Source of the DNA: an uncultured Mucilaginibacter sp.
Lineage (GTDB): Bacteria > Bacteroidota > Bacteroidia > Sphingobacteriales > Sphingobacteriaceae
Direction of reading: 5' to 3'
Length of the DNA: 13,152 nucleotides
NCBI GenBank assembly: GCA_903885865.1
Contig: CAISKH010000368.1
Span: forward strand, 1 to 13,152
Positions 8,670-13,152 of this stretch are shown one piece after another. Position 1 is the stretch's first letter. Each line of letters starts with the position of its first letter. The notes below the pieces were generated by a model. It saw only the letters and a program-made list of their open reading frames with translations. It did no database searches and was not told the DNA's origin. A program made the translations under genes and the position numbers.

Positions 8670-8685
8670 AATTGATTATGAATAG

Positions 8686-8693
8686 TATTTTTG
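8686..8693 (+). promoter_or_regulatory. Putative -7 box for the amidase-mlaD transcript
   Basis: TATTTTTG matches TAnnTTTG and lies 28 nt before the amidase ATG, inside the 52-bp gap shared with the divergent lptD gene. No clear -33 element is present at the usual distance. The gap is so short that promoters for the two directions must overlap or compete. Confidence 0.4.
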
Positions 8694-8721
8694 CAGATAT
8701 AGTTAACAGCGTTCAAAAATA

Positions 8722-9633
8722 ATGAAAAATAAGGCATTGAAAAGATTGATTTATGGATTATCGGCATTGTTGGTGTGCTTTTCACTATTTTCGTTTAAGT
8801 TAGTCTCCACAGTAAAAAGGGATACCATCAATAACGGCTTTAAACTTAAAACCATTATTGTTGATGCGGGGCACGGCGGAGCGCCCACCGGCACCGGCCA
8901 CTTTTCTCATGGCGCGTCCGGCTCCTATTCTACCGAAAGAGGTGTAACGCTTGCCATAGCATTAAAATTGCAGAAAGCCATAGAAAAAGAGCTAACCGAT
9001 ACCAAAGTAGTGCTAACACGCTCAACAGAAGATGACGTTTCATGGGAAAGGCGTTCAGCAATAGCTAATGAAAACAAAGGAAATTTGTTCATTTCATTAC
9101 ACTGTAACTCATTAGCCGACAGAGTTGTGCGCGAAGTAGTTGGCCATAAACACCATAAACCGGTTTACAAAACTGTTAGGGTCGCCAATCATTCTGGCAA
9201 AGGGGTTTTAGTACTTGTTTACGGGCTTAAACGTAGCAGGGAAGAAGAAAAAGCGATAAAACAAAACCAGTTGGAAGAAGGCGAGGGCGACGATGCGGAA
9301 ATGAACTCGGGCTTAGACCCTAATGACCCGGAATCCATCATCCTGATCAATCAATATAAAAGCAAATTCAGGCAACGAAGCATACACCTGGCAAATTTAA
9401 TTAACACAGAATTTGTTGAGACTGATGGCAGGCCCAGCGAAGGTATAAGGGAGCAAGGGGTATTAGTGCTTTGCCATAGCGCCATGCCGGCGGTATTGGT
9501 GGAAACCGGTTATATTAATAACCCCGATGATGAAGCTTATTTAAATTCGGAAAAAGGGCAGGATGAAATAGTAAACTCCATAGTAAGGGCGTTGAAAAAT
9601 TATAAAGATGAAGTTGAACAGGTAGCGAAATAA
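8722..9633 (+). CDS. N-acetylmuramoyl-L-alanine amidase (Amidase_3, AmiC-like)
   Basis: A 303-residue zinc amidase that would cut the bond between N-acetylmuramic acid and the L-alanine of the peptide stem. A hydrophobic N-terminal segment (about 9-27) is a signal peptide or membrane anchor, so the enzyme acts in the periplasm. The catalytic set is complete: His51 in VDAGHGG, Glu72 in TERGV, His127 in SLHCNS, and Glu261 in VLVETGYINN. Between the third zinc ligand and the rest of the fold lies an insertion of about 90 residues (131-222) with an acidic, helical stretch (EEGEGDDAEMN). In AmiB/AmiC a helix in a comparable position blocks the active site until an activator binds, so autoinhibition is a reasonable inference here. 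It is divergent from lptD and followed by mlaD at 122 bp; it probably acts in daughter-cell separation or wall turnover. Confidence 0.95.
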   Translation: MKNKALKRLIYGLSALLVCFSLFSFKLVSTVKRDTINNGFKLKTIIVDAGHGGAPTGTGHFSHGASGSYSTERGVTLAIALKLQKAIEKELTDTKVVLTRSTEDDVSWERRSAIANENKGNLFISLHCNSLADRVVREVVGHKHHKPVYKTVRVANHSGKGVLVLVYGLKRSREEEKAIKQNQLEEGEGDDAEMNSGLDPNDPESIILINQYKSKFRQRSIHLANLINTEFVETDGRPSEGIREQGVLVLCHSAMPAVLVETGYINNPDDEAYLNSEKGQDEIVNSIVRALKNYKDEVEQVAK

Positions 9634-9643
9634 ATACTTATAT

Positions 9644-9750
9644 AGATGTGAGATTGGAGATATGAGATTTGAGAAAGTATCAATAAGCATAGCTTATTAC
9701 TATTAGATCATGTCTCACATCTCACATCTCACGTCTCATATCTCAAATCT
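9644..9750. repeat. Inverted array of 7-bp repeats forming a hairpin in front of mlaD
   Basis: The right side holds five head-to-tail heptamers of the form CTCAnnT (9714-9748). The left side holds four of the reverse-complement form, ATnnGAG (9646-9673). The 31-nt arms 9644-9674 and 9720-9750 pair at 25 of 31 positions around a 45-nt loop. The array fills nearly the whole gap between the amidase gene and mlaD and ends 5 nt before the mlaD ATG, so a transcript through it would carry a long hairpin at the translation start. It could equally be a dispersed non-coding repeat. Similar GAGATATGAG-like repeats seem familiar to me from Sphingobacteriaceae, but I cannot check that here. Confidence 0.75.
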
Positions 9751-9755
9751 AAAAA

Positions 9756-10709
9756 ATGAAGATATCAAACGAAACCAAAATAGGTGCATTAACCGCGGTA
9801 GCCATCAGCATACTGATATTAGGGTATAGCTTTTTACGGGGAAATGACCTGTTTTCGGGTTCTAACCGGTTTTATGCCATATATAAAAGTGTGGATGGCC
9901 TCTCCGTATCAAAACCGGTATTGGTAAATGGTTTCCCTATAGGTCATATCTCGAAAATGCAATTGGATGCGGATGGCCGCACCACGGTTGAATTTAAGAT
10001 CGAATCGCAATACAAAGTGCCGGTAAATACATTGGCAAAACTGGTAAGTACCGATCTGTTAGGCAGTAAAGCAATTGTATTTGAATTGGGCGACAGTAAA
10101 CAATACGCTGAAAACAAGGATACTTTAAGGGCCGATATACAAGGAAGCCTGGCCGAAAGCCTGCAGCCTATACAAACCAAGGCCGAAAACCTGATCACCA
10201 AATTAGATTCATCACTGGCATCCATTAACAAAATACTGAACCCCGCTTTTCAAAAAAACGTCGACCGCAGTTTCGCCAGTATTGCCAATTCGCTGCAAAC
10301 GCTGGAGAGTACCACTAAAAAAATTGACAACCTGGTGGGTATGCAATCCGCGCATATCAATTCCATACTGGCTAATGCTGATGCTGTTTCAGGCAATTTA
10401 AAAACCAGTACGGGGCATTTAACCAACATCGCAAGCAATTTTGAAAAGACCAGCAATGATATTGCCAATTCAAACATTAAGCAAACGCTTGATAATGCTA
10501 ACAAAGCTGTAGCCGACCTGCAGGCTACTATCAGCAAGATCAATACCAGCCAGGGTTCGTTAGGCTTGCTGATGAATGATGATAAACTATACAAAAACCT
10601 GCAGGACGCTTCCAATAACTTGAACCTGTTGTTTTTAGACCTGAAGGCTAATCCCAAGCGTTATGTGCACTTCTCGGTTTTTGGGGGCGGCGACAAGAAA
10701 GATAAATAG
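9756..10709 (+). CDS. MlaD/MCE family lipid-transport protein
   Basis: A 317-residue inner-membrane-anchored MCE protein. One transmembrane helix (about 10-28) follows a short cytoplasmic start, MKISNETKIG. The MCE domain covers about 37-112 (YAIYKSVDGLSVSKPVLVNG, then VSTDLLGSKAIVFELG). A long helical, Ser/Asn/Lys-rich periplasmic stretch (about 130-280) follows, and then a conserved-looking tail with NPKRYVHFSVFGGG. MCE proteins form rings that carry phospholipids between the membranes together with an MlaE permease and MlaF ATPase, neither of which is in this window. Placement after a cell-wall amidase and opposite lptD is a familiar Bacteroidota arrangement. There is no Shine-Dalgarno; an A-run directly precedes the ATG, with a repeat hairpin just upstream. 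mlaD would be a loose symbol, so I leave it blank. Confidence 0.92.
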   Translation: MKISNETKIGALTAVAISILILGYSFLRGNDLFSGSNRFYAIYKSVDGLSVSKPVLVNGFPIGHISKMQLDADGRTTVEFKIESQYKVPVNTLAKLVSTDLLGSKAIVFELGDSKQYAENKDTLRADIQGSLAESLQPIQTKAENLITKLDSSLASINKILNPAFQKNVDRSFASIANSLQTLESTTKKIDNLVGMQSAHINSILANADAVSGNLKTSTGHLTNIASNFEKTSNDIANSNIKQTLDNANKAVADLQATISKINTSQGSLGLLMNDDKLYKNLQDASNNLNLLFLDLKANPKRYVHFSVFGGGDKKDK

Positions 10710-10748
10710 TGCATCCGTCGTGCTTAATCCTGAAATAGGTTTACCGAG

Positions 10749-10957
10749 GTGATTCACAAAATAGTGAATCACTTTGAATCACTTGAATCACTTTTTGCCT
10801 GTAACTAACTGTAATAAAGTATTTTACAAAAATGGAGTGAATCACCCTGAATCAGTACAAAAGCTTTAAGTAAATCAATTTAAGTAATTGTTACTAAATT
10901 ATTTATGTTTTTTTGTTGTTTTTGTGAAATTTGGCATGAATCACTTTTTTGAATCAC
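10749..10957. repeat. Clusters of an 8-bp repeat, TGAATCAC, between convergent genes
   Basis: Direct copies of TGAATCAC start at 10765, 10775, 10784, 10838, 10937 and 10950, with a one-base variant (TGAATCAG) at 10848. One inverted copy (GTGATTCAC, 10749-10757) pairs with 10764-10772 to give a 9-bp stem and 6-nt loop. They form three clusters, and within a cluster the copies are 9-13 bp apart, close to one helical turn. The gap (10710-10996) lies between the ends of two convergent genes, is AT-rich, and holds no convincing gene. Spacing suggests protein-binding sites or a small dispersed repeat; function unknown. Confidence 0.75.
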
Positions 10958-10996
10958 CCGATTTAATTATTTCGCCAGCTTGACCCGTAAGGAGTA

Positions 10997-11641
10997 CTAA
11001 TCCTCATCAATTACATTCCTGATCTCGCCGGTATTTTGAATGATATCATGAACAGTCTTATCGAGCGATTCGGCAACTAATTTTAACATGTTGAGAACTT
11101 GTCCATTAATTGGATCTGTTGGATCATCAAACTCGAATAAATTAAACAAGCCCAATATATTGGCAATTGGTACCCTTACCTGGTGCGCTTGCATGAATGC
11201 AATTTTAAGTAGTCGTTCATATTGTGATTTTAATTCCTTTTCGGTGATTCTTTTTTCTTTCTGTTCTTTTACGTCCTTTAATGCGCGCACAATTTTCGGT
11301 GCTAACGAAAAAAGATTTCCTTTCAGGGCATAATCGGTAACTCCATTCTTGATCAGCTCGATCGATCTTTCCTCGCCGATGGTGCCCGAAACAATAATAA
11401 AGGGAACATCTGGTGACGTAAGCTGTTTGATGGCAAAGGCATCAATTCCATCAAATGTGGGCAGTGAAAAGTCGGATAAGATAATGTCAGGTTCGAATTC
11501 TTTAAGGGCGGCCTTAAAAGACCTGCGTGTTTGAACAACTTCGGAAGTAAAATCAAATCCGTTTTTTTTCAGCTCGCGCTGAAGCAGGTCCGCATCGCTT
11601 TCATTGTCTTCAAGAATCAGCACTTTAATATGACCGGGCAT
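10997..11641 (-). CDS. Response regulator receiver fused to an isolated DHp-like helical domain
   Basis: A 214-residue cytoplasmic signalling protein. Residues 1-125 form a receiver domain with the acidic pair Glu11/Asp12, phospho-acceptor Asp57 (LSDFSLP), Ser85 in IVSGT, and the conserved lysine Lys107. After a charged linker helix (about 122-145), residues about 146-205 resemble the helix pair of a HisKA dimerisation domain: AFMQAHQVRVPIANILGL, with His153 in the H-box position. No ATP-binding domain follows; the protein ends soon after. The residue after the histidine is Gln, where autophosphorylating HisKA kinases carry Glu or Asp, so it is unlikely to act as a kinase. It might accept or pass phosphate, or pair with a kinase. 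It is the third gene of a kinase-receiver-receiver cluster, 28 bp after the second. Confidence 0.87.
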   Translation of the reverse strand: MPGHIKVLILEDNESDADLLQRELKKNGFDFTSEVVQTRRSFKAALKEFEPDIILSDFSLPTFDGIDAFAIKQLTSPDVPFIIVSGTIGEERSIELIKNGVTDYALKGNLFSLAPKIVRALKDVKEQKEKRITEKELKSQYERLLKIAFMQAHQVRVPIANILGLFNLFEFDDPTDPINGQVLNMLKLVAESLDKTVHDIIQNTGEIRNVIDED

Positions 11642-11669
11642 AATTTCAAGGGAGGTTTTTATGTGTACA

Positions 11670-12110
11670 TTAAACCGGCAACTGGCTTAGTATCATCCAA
11701 TACAAGCCTATTTCCTTTATAACATTAAAAAAAATATCGCTCTCAACTGGTTTTGCTATATAGGTGTTTGCACCAAGTGCATAACATTTCTGTATATCAG
11801 GGTCTTCTTTTGATGATGTAAGTATCACAATCGGGATAGAGCTGAAATCCGGGTCCGACTTTAGCTTTTCCAGCACCTCAATCCCTGATCTTTTCGGCAT
11901 TTTCAGGTCGAGCAATATTAATTTAGGGCGCTGTTTAATATCCCGAATTGAATAATCGCCCCGGCAATAAATAAAATCAAGCGCCTCTGCCCCATCCTTA
12001 ACATGAAAAAGTTTATTTGCAAACCCGCTTTTTTTCAGGGCCCTTATAGTCAATATAGCATCGTCTGAACTGTCTTCAGCAAATAAAATTTCAACGTCGC
12101 TGTAATCCAT
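11670..12110 (-). CDS. Single-domain response regulator, Rcp1/CheY-like
   Basis: A 146-residue stand-alone receiver domain with no output domain. The phosphorylation site is complete: acidic residues Glu12/Asp13 (FAEDSSDD), Asp68 in LLDLKMP, Thr98 in ILTSS and Lys120 in AKPVE. The long FIYCRGDYSIRD insertion after the second helix and the RPKLILLDLKMPKRSG signature are typical of the Rcp1 group, receivers commonly coded next to phytochrome-like or PAS-containing kinases. It follows the kinase gene by 11 bp, so the two are almost certainly co-transcribed and are probably cognate partners. Since it lacks DNA-binding or enzymatic output, it likely works by protein contact or by passing phosphate on, possibly to the downstream receiver-DHp protein. 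Confidence 0.93.
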   Translation of the reverse strand: MDYSDVEILFAEDSSDDAILTIRALKKSGFANKLFHVKDGAEALDFIYCRGDYSIRDIKQRPKLILLDLKMPKRSGIEVLEKLKSDPDFSSIPIVILTSSKEDPDIQKCYALGANTYIAKPVESDIFFNVIKEIGLYWMILSQLPV

Positions 12111-12121
12111 GATATTCGTTA

Positions 12122-13152
12122 TTAAGAATTAATTTTTGGTAAACTGAAATAGAAGGATGCCCCTTTATATAATTTTGATTCGGCCCAAACCGTTCCGTTA
12201 TGCCGATGAATAATCCGTTGTATAATAGCCAGGCCAATACCCGTACCTTCAAACTCTTCATGCGAATGCAATCGCTGGAAAACTCCAAAAAGTTTATCAT
12301 AATACTGCATGTCGAACCCCGCCCCTTTATCTTTTACATAATAAACAATGAGGTTCTCTTTTTCATAAGCCCCTATTTCGATAAATGTTTTGGGCTTATA
12401 CTTTGAATACTTAATGGCGTTTGAAAGCAAGTTTAGCCATACCTGCCTGATTAACGACTGGTCTCCTTTTGCAGGCGGAAGTGTGCCGATATCAAATTCT
12501 ATCTTTCTTTCTTTGTCCTCAAATAATACATCATCTTTTATCGATTTAACAAGCGCAGTCATATTGATATCCGAAACTGTTACCTCCTTTCGTCCTAATT
12601 TTGAAAAGGCAAGCAGGTCATCTATCAACTGGCCCATTATTTTTGAATTGTGTTTAATCGAAGTGAGTGTTCTTGCTCCGTCCCTATCAAATTTCCCGGC
12701 ATAGTCTTCCTCCAAAATTCTTGCATATCCGTTAATTGCCCTTATGGGCGCCCGCAGATCGTGCGATATGGAGTACGAGAATGACTCTAATTCTTTGTTG
12801 GCGGCCTCCAGCTGTACAGTACGTTCAACCACTTTTTGCTCTAAACCTTCATTAAACTTGCGTATTTCGGCTTCGGCCCTTTTAAGCTCCGCGTTCGCGA
12901 TGATCAACTCTTCTGCCCGTTTCCCCTTTTCCTTATTTTGAAAAGCGAGCTCCTTATTCGCGATGATCAACTCATCCGACCTCTTTCTCTTTTCTTCGTT
13001 TTGGAAGGCAAGTTCTTTGTTGGCGATGATCAATTCATCCGCACGTTTCCCCTTTTCATCGCTTTGGTAGGCAAGTTCTTTGTTCGCTATAACCAATTCA
13101 TCCGCCCGTTTTTCCTTTTCCTCGTTTTGAAAAGCAAGCTCTTTATTGGCAA
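12122..13152 (-). CDS. Sensor histidine kinase with 21-residue coiled-coil repeats (partial, runs off right edge)
   Basis: The C-terminal 342 or so residues of a histidine kinase; the frame stays open to the window edge, so the sensor part and true start are not seen. From the edge inward: four 21-residue repeats (NKELAFQNEEKEKRADELVIA-like) forming a charged coiled coil, then a linker helix (AEIRKFNEGLEQKVVERT). Next comes a HisKA domain with SYSISHDLRAP carrying the phospho-accepting His, and a HATPase domain with the N-box LLSNAIKYS, G1 DKGAGFD, and G2 GTGIGLAI. All catalytic boxes are intact. TTG codons near 13096 are leucines within the repeats, not the start. This C-terminal part matches phytochrome-like or multi-PAS kinases that pair with Rcp1-type receivers, and such a receiver follows 11 bp later. 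Confidence 0.94.
   Translation of the reverse strand, partial: ANKELAFQNEEKEKRADELVIANKELAYQSDEKGKRADELIIANKELAFQNEEKRKRSDELIIANKELAFQNKEKGKRAEELIIANAELKRAEAEIRKFNEGLEQKVVERTVQLEAANKELESFSYSISHDLRAPIRAINGYARILEEDYAGKFDRDGARTLTSIKHNSKIMGQLIDDLLAFSKLGRKEVTVSDINMTALVKSIKDDVLFEDKERKIEFDIGTLPPAKGDQSLIRQVWLNLLSNAIKYSKYKPKTFIEIGAYEKENLIVYYVKDKGAGFDMQYYDKLFGVFQRLHSHEEFEGTGIGLAIIQRIIHRHNGTVWAESKLYKGASFYFSLPKINS
12896..13147 (-). repeat. Four tandem 63-bp (21-residue) repeats within the kinase gene
   Basis: In-frame copies lie at 13085-13147, 13022-13084, 12959-13021 and 12896-12958, followed by a decayed fifth beginning NAEL. Each encodes NKELA(F/Y)Q..EK.KR..EL.IA. Twenty-one residues is exactly three heptads, so adding or losing a copy would keep coiled-coil register. 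More copies may lie beyond the edge. Confidence 0.9.

Noticed and set aside
9714..9748. CRISPR-like array from the regular repeats
   Set aside because: Repeat units are 7 bp with no spacers, and no cas gene is present.
10250..10657. A 135-codon minus-strand open frame inside mlaD
   Set aside because: Leu/Ser-rich antisense shadow of the helical mlaD region with no start context or family resemblance.
10749..10957. CRISPR or plasmid origin iterons from TGAATCAC copies
   Set aside because: Units are too short and spacing too uneven for CRISPR, and there is no replication initiator gene nearby; a plain repeat cluster is all that can be supported.
11353..11556. A 67-codon minus-strand frame inside the receiver-DHp gene
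   Set aside because: It is an alternate frame of a gene with a clear receiver domain and has no independent support.

Overview
The window looks like chromosomal housekeeping DNA from a Bacteroidota bacterium, most likely family Sphingobacteriaceae (Mucilaginibacter/Pedobacter-like). This rests on the protein families and their order (large Bacteroidota-type LptD beside cinA and an E2 acyltransferase, divergent from an amidase plus an MCE protein), on weak or absent Shine-Dalgarno sites, on TAnnTTTG-type -7 promoter boxes, and on short intergenic palindromes of a type I recall from this phylum. The genus is inference. No rRNA, tRNA, CRISPR array, transposase, integrase or phage gene was seen.

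Layout. 1-2074 (minus): a tightly spaced M16 zinc-peptidase pair, with the catalytic HxxEH subunit first and a second subunit lacking that motif running off the left edge. 2189-2743 (plus): a HEAT-like helical protein gene cut by one in-frame TAA. 2749-2837: a nested palindromic element in the convergent gap. 2851-3198 (minus): a small Bacteroidota protein of unknown role. 3299-8669 (minus): an apparent operon lptD > cinA > dihydrolipoamide acyltransferase (E2). 8722-10709 (plus): divergent from lptD, an N-acetylmuramoyl-L-alanine amidase followed by an MlaD/MCE lipid-transport protein. 10997-13152 (minus): a signalling cluster of histidine kinase (cut by the right edge) > Rcp1/CheY-like receiver > receiver fused to an isolated DHp-like helix pair.

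How the genes fit together. The centre is an envelope neighbourhood: LPS export to the outer membrane (LptD), peptidoglycan cleavage (amidase) and inter-membrane lipid traffic (MlaD). The E2 and CinA genes are metabolic passengers on the lptD transcript. The right-hand cluster is a phosphorelay with no visible DNA-binding output domain, so it probably signals by protein-protein contact.

Most unusual structure is outside the genes. mlaD is bracketed by two repeat arrays: an inverted set of 7-bp repeats forming a hairpin that ends 5 nt before its start codon, and clusters of TGAATCAC spaced about one helical turn apart after its stop. The kinase has at least four 21-residue coiled-coil repeats up to the window edge. 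I do not see a clearly new multi-gene system. The largest gene-free stretch is 287 bases (10710-10996), occupied by the TGAATCAC clusters.
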